In this document: positions 47,270 through 56,603 of the stretch, in pieces
How positions within the stretch are numbered: the first letter of the stretch is position 1
How the letters are laid out: every line of letters starts with the position of its first letter
Source: Erythrobacter sp. QSSC1-22B
GTDB taxonomy: Bacteria; Pseudomonadota; Alphaproteobacteria; Sphingomonadales; Sphingomonadaceae
NCBI RefSeq assembly: GCF_001678665.1
Contig: NZ_LZRP01000002.1
Span: 310,001-374,000 of the forward strand
Reading direction: 5' to 3'
Length of the DNA: 64,000 bases
Made by a program: the position numbers and the translations under genes
Notes under the pieces: model-generated
Database searches by the model: none
Told to the model about the DNA's origin: nothing
The model's input: only the letters and a program-made list of their open reading frames with translations

Positions 47270-48535
47270 CTACTGGTTCATCGTCTCGAAGAAGTCTTCG
47301 TTGGTCTTGGAATCCTTCATCTTGTCGAGCAGGAATTCCATCGAATCGATCGTGCCCATCTGCATGAGGATGCGGCGCAGCACCCACATCTTGGAGAGCT
47401 TGTCCTTCTCGACCAGCAGCTCTTCCTTGCGGGTGCCGGACTTGCCGACATCGAGCGCGGGGAAGATGCGCTTGTCGGCAACCTTGCGGTCGAGGACGAT
47501 TTCCGAGTTACCCGTGCCCTTGAATTCCTCGAAGATGACCTCGTCCATCCGGCTGCCGGTGTCGATCAGCGCGGTGGCGATGATCGAGAGCGAGCCACCC
47601 TCTTCGATGTTGCGTGCGGCGCCGAAAAAACGCTTTGGGCGCTGCAGGGCATTGGCATCGACACCGCCGGTCAGCACCTTGCCCGAACTGGGCACCACGG
47701 TGTTGTAGGCGCGGCCCAGCCGGGTGATCGAATCGAGCAGGATGACGACATCCTTCTTGTGCTCGACCAGCCGCTTGGCTTTTTCGATCACCATTTCGGC
47801 GACCTGGACGTGGCGGTTGGCGGGTTCGTCGAAGGTCGAGGCGATGACCTCACCCTTCACCGAACGCTGCATGTCGGTGACTTCCTCAGGCCGCTCGTCG
47901 ATCAGCAGGACGATCAGGAACACCTCGGGGTGGTTGTCGGTGATGGCCTTGGCCATGTTCTGCAACAGCACGGTCTTGCCGACGCGCGGCGGCGCCACGA
48001 TCAACGCGCGCTGGCCCTTGCCCTGCGGCGAGATGATGTCGATCACCCGCGCCGACTTGTCGAGCACGGTCGGATCGAGCGTGTCGAGCGAGAGCTTCTC
48101 GTCGGGATAGAGCGGCGTGAGATTGTCGAAATTGGTGCGATGGCGGACCTGGTCGGGGTCTTCGTAATTGACCTGCGTCAGCTTGGTCACCGCGAAATAG
48201 CGCTCGCCTTCGCGGGGTGCGCGGATCTCGCCTTCGACCGTGTCGCCGGTGCGCAGGCCCCATTTGCGGACCTGATTGGGGGACACATAGATATCGTCGG
48301 GCCCGGCGAGGTAATTGGCCTCGGGGCTGCGCAGGAAGCCAAAGCCATCCTGCAGCACCTCGATGGTGCCGATCCCCATGATCTTCTCGTCGTATTCCTC
48401 ATCCTCGGCGAGCTCGCGCAGGATGCAGAACATCAGATCTTGCCGGCGCATCGTCGACGCGCCCTCGACACCGAGTTCCTCGGCCATCGCGACCAAGTCG
48501 GCCGGCGGTTTTTCTTTCAGATCCTTGAGATGCAT
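47270..48535 (-). CDS. rho: Transcription termination factor Rho
   Basis: 421 residues. N-terminal RNA-binding OB region ([25 protein letters not shown]), Walker A APPRVGKT, Walker [16 protein letters not shown], the Q-loop and the C-terminal secondary RNA site. Hexameric RNA-DNA helicase that ends untranslated transcripts. Start at 48535 ([10 protein letters not shown]), the normal Rho N-terminus. A 203-bp upstream gap separates it from hemJ. Confidence 0.97.
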   Translation of the reverse strand: MHLKDLKEKPPADLVAMAEELGVEGASTMRRQDLMFCILRELAEDEEYDEKIMGIGTIEVLQDGFGFLRSPEANYLAGPDDIYVSPNQVRKWGLRTGDTVEGEIRAPREGERYFAVTKLTQVNYEDPDQVRHRTNFDNLTPLYPDEKLSLDTLDPTVLDKSARVIDIISPQGKGQRALIVAPPRVGKTVLLQNMAKAITDNHPEVFLIVLLIDERPEEVTDMQRSVKGEVIASTFDEPANRHVQVAEMVIEKAKRLVEHKKDVVILLDSITRLGRAYNTVVPSSGKVLTGGVDANALQRPKRFFGAARNIEEGGSLSIIATALIDTGSRMDEVIFEEFKGTGNSEIVLDRKVADKRIFPALDVGKSGTRKEELLVEKDKLSKMWVLRRILMQMGTIDSMEFLLDKMKDSKTNEDFFETMNQ

Positions 48536-48738
48536 GGAGTGTCTCGAACAATTGAGGGGCTGCAATAGGGGAATGGCCGGGAGGTCTTTGTGCCCTGAGA
48601 CGATGCGCAGGACGTGCTTGGGGAAAGCGGACCCGGACCCGGCGGAACGCGGGACCTGTAACCGGTGAAGTGGTTGCGGAATTAGGACCGCGCTGCGCCT
48701 GCGTCAATCGGCAATGCGCGCGCAGACTGATCAGCCGG

Positions 48739-49182
48739 TCAGAAGGGTTTGATCACCGCGAGCACCACGATCAGCGCAGCGGCAAGCCCGGGGACCTCGT
48801 TGAGCAGCCGCAGATTGCGCCCGCTGAGCGCATAATCGCCGCGCGCCAGCTTTTTGGCATAGGCGCTCATCCAGCCGTGATAACCCGACAGGGCCAGCAC
48901 CAGCACCAGTTTGGCGATAAACCAGCCCTGGGTGTGGGCACCTGTCGTGACGACCAGCGCCAGCCCCAGAATCCACACCACCACCAGCGACGGCGTCAGG
49001 ATGATCTTGAGCAGCCTGCTCTCGCGATCAACCCAGCGCGCAGCCTCGTCCGATCCGGCGGGCGCCTCCTGATGATAGACGAAAAAGCGCGGCAGCATGA
49101 ACAGCCCCGCCATCCAGAAGATCACGAAAATCAGGTGACCGGCTTTGAGCCAGTAATAGGTCATCGAGAGAATATCCTGCAT
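48739..49182 (-). CDS. hemJ: Protoporphyrinogen oxidase HemJ
   Basis: 147 residues with four transmembrane helices. The family-specific opening is WLKAGHLIFVIFWMAGLFMLPRFFVYH, whose His residues may bind haem, and later WFIAKLVLVLALSGYHGWMSAY. Oxidises protoporphyrinogen IX to protoporphyrin IX in the penultimate haem step. 33 bp after hemE, so the two haem genes are co-transcribed. Confidence 0.93.
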   Translation of the reverse strand: MQDILSMTYYWLKAGHLIFVIFWMAGLFMLPRFFVYHQEAPAGSDEAARWVDRESRLLKIILTPSLVVVWILGLALVVTTGAHTQGWFIAKLVLVLALSGYHGWMSAYAKKLARGDYALSGRNLRLLNEVPGLAAALIVVLAVIKPF

Positions 49183-49215
49183 CGCCAGCCCATCTAGGCA
49201 GCATGCACGCCCGCG

Positions 49216-50232
49216 TCACCCCCTGACGCAGGCCAGCAGCCGATCCACATGGGCAATCGGCGTCCGGCGGTCGATGCCATGCCCAAGATTGAACACATGC
49301 GGCCGGTCGGCAAAGGCATCGAGGATCACCCGGCAGCGCTTCTCCAGTTCATCGCTGCCCGCCAGCAGCAACAGCGGATCAAGATTGCCCTGCACCGGCA
49401 TGCCTTCGGGCAATTCGCGCGCCGCCCAGACGGGATCGATCGTTTCGTCCACCCCGACCGCCTGAACCCCGGTTTCGCGGGCATAGGCCGGCAGTTTTTC
49501 GCCCGCACCCTTGGGGAAACCGATTACCGGCAGCTCGGGGAAGCGCGCCCGCAATGCCGCGGTGATCCGCGCATTGGGAGCAATGACCCAGCGCTCGAAC
49601 TCGCTCGGCGCCAGACTGCCCGACCAGCTGTCGAACAGCTGGACCGCCTCGGCGCCCGCTTCGACCTGGCCGCAAAGATAACCGATCGTCTGATCGGCGA
49701 TGGCATCGATGATCGCCTGCATCGCGCCCGGATCGCGATAGGCCAGTGCGCGCGCATCGTGCTGGTCGCGGCTGCCCTCCCCGGCGACCATGTAGGTCGC
49801 GACCGTCCAGGGGCTCCCGGCAAAGCCGAGCATGGTCACCTGGTCGCTCAGCCGCGCCCGGCACAGCCGCACCGTCTCGTAGACCGGCTCGTAGCGGCTT
49901 GGATCGGCCTGCAGAGCCTCAAGATCTGTATCGACCAGCGTGGGTGACAGCTTGGGTCCCTCGCCCGCCAGGAACTCGAGATGCTGGCCCATGGCATGCG
50001 GAACGATCAGAATATCCGAAAACAGGATCGCGCCATCGAAACCGAAGCGTTCGATCGGCTGGAGCGTAACCTCCATCGCTGCGGGACTGTCGTACACAAG
50101 ATCGAGGAAACCGCCTTTTTCGGCACGAAGCGCGCGGTATTCGGGCAGATAGCGACCCGCCTGGCGCATCAGCCATACGGGGGGCTTAGCCGAGCGCTTG
50201 CCGGCAAGAGTGTCGAGCAGGAGACCGGGCAT
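49216..50232 (-). CDS. hemE: Uroporphyrinogen decarboxylase HemE
   Basis: 338 residues. Conserved PPVWLMRQAGRYLPEYR near the N-terminus (about 17-33), the ILFSDILIVPHAMG region with catalytic Asp, and FNLGHGIDRRTP at the C-terminus. Decarboxylates uroporphyrinogen III to coproporphyrinogen III. ATG at 50232 is chosen (MPGLLLDTLAG); the frame is open further upstream through the AT-rich block, but that region is the putative origin and promoter. Same orientation relative to oriC as in Caulobacter. Confidence 0.96.
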   Translation of the reverse strand: MPGLLLDTLAGKRSAKPPVWLMRQAGRYLPEYRALRAEKGGFLDLVYDSPAAMEVTLQPIERFGFDGAILFSDILIVPHAMGQHLEFLAGEGPKLSPTLVDTDLEALQADPSRYEPVYETVRLCRARLSDQVTMLGFAGSPWTVATYMVAGEGSRDQHDARALAYRDPGAMQAIIDAIADQTIGYLCGQVEAGAEAVQLFDSWSGSLAPSEFERWVIAPNARITAALRARFPELPVIGFPKGAGEKLPAYARETGVQAVGVDETIDPVWAARELPEGMPVQGNLDPLLLLAGSDELEKRCRVILDAFADRPHVFNLGHGIDRRTPIAHVDRLLACVRG

Positions 50233-50548
50233 CGTGCGAGTCCAATCCAAAAAAATTAGATTTATATATAGATTGATGGAGTCAGTTGGCCCTGTGGACA
50301 TCGGGCATAGCGGGTTCCTGCCCGATTTCTCCCGCGATGCAAAGGCTCGCCAACCGATCCGACTCGCTGTCGTGATGGAGTCGAGTCATACTTATGCCTG
50401 CTGTCCCCAGCCTGTTCACATCCCTCTCGTGCTGTCGACAAGCGACGGGAGGAAAGGACTCGCAGTGGGTATGGAATCGGCTCCCAACTTGTCGTCAGGC
50501 CTGTCCCGTGGTTTATGCCGGAGCTTCTCCACAGGGCCAGGAGCCACA
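50233..50548. other. Candidate chromosomal replication origin (oriC)
   Basis: 316-bp gap between divergent hemE and ppsR, the position of Cori in Caulobacter. Contents: an AT-rich block at 50246-50277 (a run of A, then TTTATATATA) in an otherwise GC-rich window, a plausible unwinding element that also overlaps the hemE promoter region; DnaA-box-like sites ATGTCCACA (minus, 50293-50301) and TTCTCCACA (plus, 50525-50533, one mismatch to TTATCCACA), with a third TCCACA core at 50582-50587; and nine GANTC methylation sites from 50238 to 50597. No gene is expected here. Confidence 0.7.
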
Positions 50549-51394
50549 GTGAGCCGTATCCATCTCCACCTCGTTTCGGACTCCACAGGAGAGACTCTGG
50601 AGATGATCGCCAAGGCGGCGATCGCCCAGTTCGAGGACGCCGAGGTCGAGCGTCATTTCTGGCCCATGGTGCGCTCGCGCCAGCATCTCGACCGGATCGT
50701 CCCCGAGCTCTCGGCCAACCCGGGTATCGTCCTCTACACTCTGGTCAATCCTGAAACGCGCGGCCGGCTGGAGGAGCATTGCCGCACCCTATCGCTCACC
50801 GCCGTTGCGGTCCTCGACGGGGTCACCGCAGCGCTCGAGGGTGCGCTGGGGCGCGAGGCGCAGGGGCGGCCCGGGCGCCAGCATCTGATGGACCAGGCCT
50901 ATTTCGACCGGGTCGAGGCGATCCAGTTCACCATCGCGCATGACGACGGGATCGGTTGGGAGAATTGGGAAGAGGCCGATATCCTGCTCGTGGGCGTGTC
51001 GCGCTCGTCCAAGACCCCGACCAGCATTTATCTCGCCAATCGCGGCTACAAGGTCGCTAACATTCCGCTGGTGGTCGAAAGCCCGCCGCCGCCATCGCTA
51101 TTCAACCTGCGTCATCCGCTGGTGGTGGGGCTGACCAGCGCACCCGAGCGGCTGGTGCAGATCCGGCGCAATCGCCTGCTGACGCTCAACGAGCGCAGCC
51201 AGACTTCCTATGTCGATTCCGAGCACGTGACCTCCGAGGTGCAATTCGCCCGCCGCATGTTCGCGGACAATGGCTGGCCGGTAATCGATGTCACCCGCCG
51301 CTCGATCGAGGAAACCGCCGCCGCGATCGTCAAGCTGCTGGGCGACCGCGAGCGGCGCGACGATACGTCTTTCGAAGGGGTCAAGCCGATATGA
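50549..51394 (+). CDS. Pyruvate, water/phosphate dikinase regulatory protein (DUF299/PPSR)
   Basis: 281 residues from a GTG at 50549 with AGGAG upstream. Opens with the family sequence [20 protein letters not shown]. The P-loop-like [31 protein letters not shown] is at about 145-175. Bifunctional kinase/phosphorylase controlling PEP synthase or pyruvate phosphate dikinase. The frame is open upstream into the origin, but that part is not conserved coding. First gene of a coupled run ppsR-maf-aroE-coaE. Confidence 0.93.
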   Translation: MSRIHLHLVSDSTGETLEMIAKAAIAQFEDAEVERHFWPMVRSRQHLDRIVPELSANPGIVLYTLVNPETRGRLEEHCRTLSLTAVAVLDGVTAALEGALGREAQGRPGRQHLMDQAYFDRVEAIQFTIAHDDGIGWENWEEADILLVGVSRSSKTPTSIYLANRGYKVANIPLVVESPPPPSLFNLRHPLVVGLTSAPERLVQIRRNRLLTLNERSQTSYVDSEHVTSEVQFARRMFADNGWPVIDVTRRSIEETAAAIVKLLGDRERRDDTSFEGVKPI

Positions 51395-52023
51395 GCGTTG
51401 GTGCGAGCGTTGGTATGGGCGGTGGCTTGGGAGGAAGCGGGCTGATTCTCGCCTCGGGCAGCGCGTCGCGCAAGGCGATGCTGGAGGCCGCCGGTGTGCG
51501 CTTCGAGGTCGAAGCCCCTGATGTGGACGAGCGCGCGCTCGAAACCGAAATGGAGGGCGCCGAGCCCGAAGAGATCGCCCAGGCGCTGTCGGCTGCGAAG
51601 GCTGTGGCAGTATCCGTTCTGCACCCCGGCGCTCCCGTGTTGGGCAGCGATTCGCTGGTCGAGGTCGAGGGGCGCCGCTTCGACAAGCCCGCCAGCCGCG
51701 AACAGGCCGCCGAGCACCTGCGGTTCTTTTCGGGCAAGAGCATGACCCTAGACAGCGCCGCCGCACTGGCACAGGACGGACGGATTTTGTGGGTCGGGTC
51801 GGACTTCGCGCGGCTCCGCGTTCGGGCACTGAGTGACGAGTTTATCGCCGCCTATCTCGATGCGGAATGGCCTGCGGTTTCCTATTGTGTCGGGGTGTTC
51901 CGGATCGAAGGTCCCGGGGTGCAATTGTTCGATAGCGTGATGGGCGACCAATTCACCGTGCTTGGCATGCCCCTGTTGCAGGTGCTTGCCACGCTGCGCG
52001 AACAGGGAATCCTGCCCGAATGA
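51391..52023 (+). CDS. Maf-like nucleoside triphosphate pyrophosphatase
   Basis: 210 residues. [19 protein letters not shown] (about 18-36) is the Maf substrate loop; [21 protein letters not shown] and [20 protein letters not shown] follow the family pattern. Hydrolyses modified or non-canonical NTPs (dTTP/UTP or m7GTP subclass not decided). The first 17 residues are Gly-rich, possibly an over-extended start. ATGA overlaps at both ends. Confidence 0.92.
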   Translation: MSVGASVGMGGGLGGSGLILASGSASRKAMLEAAGVRFEVEAPDVDERALETEMEGAEPEEIAQALSAAKAVAVSVLHPGAPVLGSDSLVEVEGRRFDKPASREQAAEHLRFFSGKSMTLDSAAALAQDGRILWVGSDFARLRVRALSDEFIAAYLDAEWPAVSYCVGVFRIEGPGVQLFDSVMGDQFTVLGMPLLQVLATLREQGILPE

Positions 52024-52877
52024 GCGTACCCTATGCCGAAGTGATCGGCGACCCGATCGCGCAATCCAAATCGCCTGCGATTCATAATTTCTGGCTGGAT
52101 AAGCTCGGGATCGCGGGCGAGTATCGCGCTACCCGCGTCGCGCCAGATGGTCTCGCCGCATACTTTGCCAAGCGGCGCGGTGATCCGGACTGGCGCGGGT
52201 GCAACATCACCATGCCTCACAAGCAGACGGCGATACCGCTGCTCGACCGGGTCGAACCGCTTGCCAGCCGGGTGGGCGCGGTCAACACCGTCCACTGTGC
52301 CAGGGATGGCGCGCTGGTCGGCCGCAACACCGATGTCGGCGGCTTTCTCGAGCCGCTTGCGGACCATCTGGACGAGCAACACCTGTTCCGCATGGCGCGG
52401 GTGATCGGCACCGGCGGGGCGGCACGCGCGATCGTGGTGGGCCTTGCGGACAGAGGATTTACGCTGGTCCTCGCCGGTCGCGATCCCGACAAGGCGCGCG
52501 CGCTGCTCGAGGAGCTGGCGCCCGACGGCGAGCATCATCCCGTCTCACTGGCGGCCTTCGAGGGCACAACCGATTTCCCTTTCGACGACCGCGCGAGGTG
52601 TTGCGATCTGGTGATCAACGCCAGCCCGCTCGGGATGCGGGGGCAGCCGCCGCTCGCCTTCGACTGGAGCCATGCCCCGCCCGGAAGCATCGCCTATGAT
52701 ATCGTCACCGATCCGCTCGACACCGCCTTCCTGCGCGGTGCCGAGCGGATCGGGTTTGCGACCATCGACGGGCTCGCCATGCTGATCGGCCAGGCGGCCA
52801 CCGCGTTCGAGCATTTTTTCGGCGCGCCCCCACCGCGCGAACATGATGCCCAGCTGCGCGAAAGACTCACAGCGTGA
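52020..52877 (+). CDS. aroE: Shikimate dehydrogenase AroE
   Basis: 285 residues. Shikimate-binding motif [14 protein letters not shown] (about 10-23), catalytic Lys in [30 protein letters not shown] motif [17 protein letters not shown] and [18 protein letters not shown]. Reduces 3-dehydroshikimate in aromatic amino acid synthesis. Coupled to maf (ATGA) and coaE (GTGA). Confidence 0.95.
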   Translation: MSVPYAEVIGDPIAQSKSPAIHNFWLDKLGIAGEYRATRVAPDGLAAYFAKRRGDPDWRGCNITMPHKQTAIPLLDRVEPLASRVGAVNTVHCARDGALVGRNTDVGGFLEPLADHLDEQHLFRMARVIGTGGAARAIVVGLADRGFTLVLAGRDPDKARALLEELAPDGEHHPVSLAAFEGTTDFPFDDRARCCDLVINASPLGMRGQPPLAFDWSHAPPGSIAYDIVTDPLDTAFLRGAERIGFATIDGLAMLIGQAATAFEHFFGAPPPREHDAQLRERLTA

Positions 52878-53482
52878 CTCGCCCCTTGATCCTCGGGCTC
52901 ACCGGCTTGATCGGCATGGGCAAATCGACCGTCGCCGCGATGTTCGAAAGCGCCGGCGTGCCGGTGTTCGATGCCGATGCGGTGGTGCGGTCGATGCAGG
53001 GTCCCCGCGGGGAACTGGTCGGCGCGATCGAGGCGGCATTTCCCGGCAGCACCGGACCCGAAGGTGTCAAACGCGACGTGCTTGGAGAACATGTGTTTGG
53101 CGACAAGGCAGCGCTCGCGCGTCTGGAAGCGATCGTCCATCCGGCGGTGGCCGCGCGCCGGGTCGAATTCCTGATCGAGCACGGCGGCGCCCCGATGGTG
53201 GTCTTCGATATTCCGCTGTTGTTCGAGAAAGGCGGCGTGAGCCAGGTCGACAGTGTGATCGTGGTTTCCGCGCCCGCCGATGTCCAGCGCCGCCGCGTGC
53301 TGGCGCGCCCGGGTATGACCGAGGACAAATTTGCGCATATCCTCTCGCTCCAGACTCCCGATGCCGACAAGCGCGCTGCTGCAGACCATATGATCCCCAC
53401 CGGCGTACCGCTCGCGGAGACAGAAGCGCAGGTCCGCGCCCTGATCGAGCGCTTGCGCGAGGATCGCGCCCAGTCGTCTTGA
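52874..53482 (+). CDS. coaE: Dephospho-CoA kinase CoaE
   Basis: 202 residues from a GTG overlapping the aroE stop. P-loop GLIGMGKST at residues 11-19, CoA-binding VFDADAVVRSMQGP, and the lid ARPGMTEDKFAHILSLQTPDADKRAAAD. Last step of CoA synthesis. The position before dnaQ is conserved in Alphaproteobacteria. Confidence 0.95.
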   Translation: MTRPLILGLTGLIGMGKSTVAAMFESAGVPVFDADAVVRSMQGPRGELVGAIEAAFPGSTGPEGVKRDVLGEHVFGDKAALARLEAIVHPAVAARRVEFLIEHGGAPMVVFDIPLLFEKGGVSQVDSVIVVSAPADVQRRRVLARPGMTEDKFAHILSLQTPDADKRAAADHMIPTGVPLAETEAQVRALIERLREDRAQSS

Positions 53483-53531
53483 AGCTTTCGTCCCCTTGAA
53501 TCTGCGGCAAAACGGGTCGATAGGCTCAGCA

Positions 53532-54227
53532 ATGCGCGAAATCGTCTTCGACACCGAAACGACCGGACTGGACCCGAAAACCGGTGACAGGATGGTGGAG
53601 ATCGGCTGTGTCGAGATGGTGGATCTCGTGCCGACCGGCGAGAGCTTCCACGCCTATTACAATCCCGAACGCGACATGCCCGCAGGGGCCGAGGCTGTTC
53701 ACGGGCTGTCCGCGACCTTCCTGTCGGACAAGCCGCTGTTCCGCGACGGTGCATCCGCGCTGCTCGATTTCATCGGCGATTCCCCGTTGGTGGCGCACAA
53801 TGCCGGGTTCGATTTCGGTTTTCTCAATGCCGAGCTCGGACTGTGCGGGCTTGAGGCGGTCTGCCTTACGCGGATGATCGACACCGTCTCGCTGGCGAAG
53901 AAGCGCCATCCGGGCGCCAAGCTGTCGCTCGACGCGCTGTGCTCGCGTTACGGGATCGATCGCAGCCACCGGGTCAAGCACGGCGCGCTGCTCGACGCCG
54001 AACTGCTCGCGCAAGTCTACGTCGAGCTAAAAGGCGGGCGACAGATCGGGCTGGCGCTCGCCGCCGAGGTTGAAGCGCGTGTCACCCCTGGCCTGAGCGA
54101 GGCGCGCATCCGCCGTGCTCCGACCGGCGAATACCGTGCACCGCGCCCGCATTCGGCCTCGGGCGAGGAACTGGCACGTCATGCAGCCTTTCTATCACAG
54201 ATGCAGCAGCCTCTCTGGCAGCGGTAG
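53532..54227 (+). CDS. dnaQ: DNA polymerase III epsilon subunit (3'-5' exonuclease)
   Basis: 231 residues. DEDDh exonuclease: Asp7 and Glu9 (FDTETTGL), Asp94 (AHNAGFDFGFL), His150 and Asp155 (KHGALLDAELLA). The C-terminal tail is expected to contact the polymerase alpha subunit. Proofreading subunit of the replicative polymerase. Start at 53532 (MREIVFDTE), 49 bp after coaE; the Shine-Dalgarno is weak. Confidence 0.95.
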   Translation: MREIVFDTETTGLDPKTGDRMVEIGCVEMVDLVPTGESFHAYYNPERDMPAGAEAVHGLSATFLSDKPLFRDGASALLDFIGDSPLVAHNAGFDFGFLNAELGLCGLEAVCLTRMIDTVSLAKKRHPGAKLSLDALCSRYGIDRSHRVKHGALLDAELLAQVYVELKGGRQIGLALAAEVEARVTPGLSEARIRRAPTGEYRAPRPHSASGEELARHAAFLSQMQQPLWQR

Positions 54228-54302
54228 TCGCACCGGAAACAGACATTCCGATGGACGAAGCCGGATCGGGATCTGCACGGAAGAATGAGGAGAACGATTG
54301 CT

Positions 54303-54869
54303 ATGGATATCCGCGTCTCTGGGCACCAGATCGACACCGGCAGCGCGCTGCGGGATTACGTCACCGACCGGCTCAACGGTATGGTCGAGAAGTATTTCAA
54401 CCGCGCGCATTCCGCCAATGTCACCTTCGGCAAGGCGGCTGGCGGAGCCTTCAGCAGCGATATCATCACCCATGTGAGCAAGGGTCTGATCCTCAAGGCG
54501 CATGCCGAGGCGCATGATGTCCACCAGTCCTTCGACCAGGCGGCGGGCAAGATGGAAAAGCAGCTGCGCCGCTACAAGCGCCGGGTCCAGGATCATCACG
54601 CCCAGTCCACCCCCGCTGAAATCGGAGAGCAGGCCGACTACACGATCTTCGCCGGGTCCCAGGTCGAGGAAGAAACCGAACAGGACGATGCGCCCGCGGT
54701 TGTCGCGGAAACCACGGCGGATATCCCCGAAGCGAGCGTCGCCGATGCGGTGATGATGCTCGATTTGCGCGACACCGGAGCGCTGTTCTTCAAGAACGCC
54801 GCCAGCGGGCGCCACAACATGGTCTATCGCCGCCGCGATGGAACGATCGGCTGGGTTGAGCCGCGCTGA
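54303..54869 (+). CDS. hpf: Ribosome hibernation promoting factor, long form
   Basis: 188 residues. S30AE/YfiA-like domain at 1-100 (MDIRVSGHQIDTGSALRDYVTDRLNG...), an acidic linker, and a C-terminal dimerisation domain (about 130-188, SVADAVMMLDLRDTGALFFKNAASGRHNMVYRR). The long form pairs 70S ribosomes into 100S dimers in stationary phase. Start at 54303, with GGAG about ten bases upstream. Confidence 0.94.
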   Translation: MDIRVSGHQIDTGSALRDYVTDRLNGMVEKYFNRAHSANVTFGKAAGGAFSSDIITHVSKGLILKAHAEAHDVHQSFDQAAGKMEKQLRRYKRRVQDHHAQSTPAEIGEQADYTIFAGSQVEEETEQDDAPAVVAETTADIPEASVADAVMMLDLRDTGALFFKNAASGRHNMVYRRRDGTIGWVEPR

Positions 54870-54909
54870 TCCGCGCGGGTCGAACAAGAGGGACAAGGGC
54901 AGGGTTTCG

Positions 54910-55362
54910 ATGAGCGGCGCCGATACGCATTACCGCGCACTGGAGCGGCTGTACGGCGCGGCGCCGATCAACGCGAAATTCGCCTCCTCGCTCGACATTC
55001 TCGGCGAAGGCAGCGCGCGGATCACCTTCGATGTTACGGAAGCGAGCTATCACGCAGCCGGTGCCGCCCACGGGACGATCTATTTCAAGATGCTCGACGA
55101 TGCGGCGTTCTATGCGGCGAACACGCTGGCGACCGACCGCTTTCTGCTGACCACTTCGTTCAACCTTCATTTCACCAAGCCGGTGCGCGCGGGTCGGGTG
55201 GTGGCGGAAGGGCGCTGGATCAGCGGCCGGAGGCGGGTGCTGGTGGCGGAAGCGCGGTTGGTCGATGGTACCGGCGAGGAGATCGGGCGGGGAACGGGCA
55301 CCTTCATGCGCTCGCGAATCGCTCTCTCCAGCCTGCCCGGCTATTCGTCCGGCGAGGACTGA
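54910..55362 (+). CDS. PaaI family thioesterase (hotdog fold)
   Basis: 150 residues. Hotdog fold with AGAAHGTIYFKMLDDAAFYAANTL (active-site region with Asp) and TTSFNLHFTKPVRAGRVVAEGRW. Hydrolyses an acyl-CoA, possibly an aryl- or short-chain substrate. ATG at 54910 with AGGG upstream, 40 bp after hpf and 3 bp before the DUF1491 gene. Confidence 0.88.
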   Translation: MSGADTHYRALERLYGAAPINAKFASSLDILGEGSARITFDVTEASYHAAGAAHGTIYFKMLDDAAFYAANTLATDRFLLTTSFNLHFTKPVRAGRVVAEGRWISGRRRVLVAEARLVDGTGEEIGRGTGTFMRSRIALSSLPGYSSGED

Positions 55363-55365
55363 GCG

Positions 55366-55701
55366 ATGGGCGCGCGGCTTCCGGCCCATCTCGAGGTTTC
55401 AGCCATTCTGCGGATGGCGCAGTCCGACGGAGGCTTCGGAACCGTGGTTGCGCGCGGCGAACGGGATGCGGGAACGATCTTGCTGTTAACTCTGCAACGT
55501 GGCGGAAATCTGCGGTTGTGGGAACGGATGCCGCAGCTAGACGGGAGCCGCAGTTTCGAAGTAACCAACGCAGAAGATATTGAAAATCCGAGTAAAATTC
55601 AAGAATACATCGTCCGCCGGAGCACCCAGGACCCCGATTGCTGGATCATCGAGCTAGATATCGACGATGCAGACCGCTTTGTCGCATCGTTGCCCGCTTA
55701 G
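55366..55701 (+). CDS. DUF1491 family protein
   Basis: 111 residues. The family pattern is RLPAHLEVSAILRMAQSDGGFGTVVARGERDAGTILL and a C-terminal DPDCWIIELDIDDADRFV. Small cytosolic protein found across Alphaproteobacteria, function unknown. Follows the thioesterase by 3 bp. Confidence 0.87.
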   Translation: MGARLPAHLEVSAILRMAQSDGGFGTVVARGERDAGTILLLTLQRGGNLRLWERMPQLDGSRSFEVTNAEDIENPSKIQEYIVRRSTQDPDCWIIELDIDDADRFVASLPA

Positions 55702-55731
55702 CTTGACATGATTACAATTGAGACTATTTGC
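55690..55731 (+). promoter_or_regulatory. Possible promoter for the cell wall hydrolase gene
   Basis: Two overlapping readings: TTGCCC (55690-55695), 17 bases, TACAAT (55713-55718), or TTGACA (55703-55708) with a weaker -10 near 55723. This AT-richer patch is the only promoter-like sequence in the 200-bp gap 55702-55901 before the hydrolase gene. Not decisive. Confidence 0.4.
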
Positions 55732-55901
55732 CCGCCGACTTCGTGAGCGCAGGCGGCTGGTGCGGCAATAGGGTCGATTGGCAAGCGCGCAGACGGGGGA
55801 TGGCCGGCAGGCCCGTGACGAACCGATTTTGAAGGCGCCCGTTATCCGGCGTCCGGTTCCAGCCTGCGACGGGTCCGTCCACCGCACAGTATTGCAAAAT
55901 A

Positions 55902-56573
55902 ATGGTTCGCAAGACGATGACTGCCACTGTGGCGGCCGTAGCCGCTGGCACTGTACTTACCTTCGCCGGAGCCGAAACCTCCGGCGCATTTGCGCAAGAA
56001 TCGGAATCCGCATCCGAATCGACCGAACTCACCGAAGAGGTGATGCCGGTGTTCGTCGCCAAACCGGTGGTCCAGCCGATCCCGGCCGAAGACGATCTCA
56101 GCGACGAACCCTCCACCCGATCAGACTCTTTGGCTGCGGATGAGATCCCGAGCGCGACCACGCTTCATGCGCTTGTTTCCGTGACCCCGACCGACGGCGC
56201 GCTCTCCGAAGAGCTGCATTGCCTAGCCGGCGCGGTCTATTTCGAATCGCGCGGCGAACCGCTTACCGGCCAGCTCGCGGTGGCGCAGGTTATCATCAAC
56301 CGCAGCGAATCGCGTCAGTTTCCGGCGAGCTATTGCGGTGTCGTCCACCAGCGCTCGCAATTTTCTTTCGTGAAGAACGGTCGCATGCCGAGCATCCGCC
56401 AGGGTTCGTCGGCCTGGCAACGCGCCAAGGCGATCGCGCGGATCGCGCATCAGGGCATGTGGGAAAGCGAAGCAGATGATTCGCTGTATTTCCATGCCAA
56501 TTACGTCCGCCCGAGCTGGAGCCGCAGCAAGCAGGCCCGCGCGCGGATCAACACGCATATCTTCTATCGCTGA
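55902..56573 (+). CDS. SleB-like cell wall hydrolase (Hydrolase_2)
   Basis: 223 residues. Signal peptide (about 1-31, ending AGAETSGAFAQ), an acidic linker rich in Glu/Ser/Thr (32-95), and a C-terminal Hydrolase_2 domain beginning LHCLAGAVYFESRGEPLTGQLAVAQVIINR with the catalytic Glu in YFESRGE. Predicted periplasmic lytic transglycosylase or amidase-like enzyme. Not part of an obvious operon. Confidence 0.9.
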   Translation: MVRKTMTATVAAVAAGTVLTFAGAETSGAFAQESESASESTELTEEVMPVFVAKPVVQPIPAEDDLSDEPSTRSDSLAADEIPSATTLHALVSVTPTDGALSEELHCLAGAVYFESRGEPLTGQLAVAQVIINRSESRQFPASYCGVVHQRSQFSFVKNGRMPSIRQGSSAWQRAKAIARIAHQGMWESEADDSLYFHANYVRPSWSRSKQARARINTHIFYR

Positions 56574-56603
56574 CGGAGCGACTGCCCCTTTTGGGGGCGG
56601 CCG

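Noticed and set aside
50198-50548. In-frame N-terminal extension of the ppsR gene to an ATG at 50198
   Set aside because: It would cross the hemE start and the AT-rich origin block, lacks conservation to the family start, and the GTG at 50549 has a good AGGAG.
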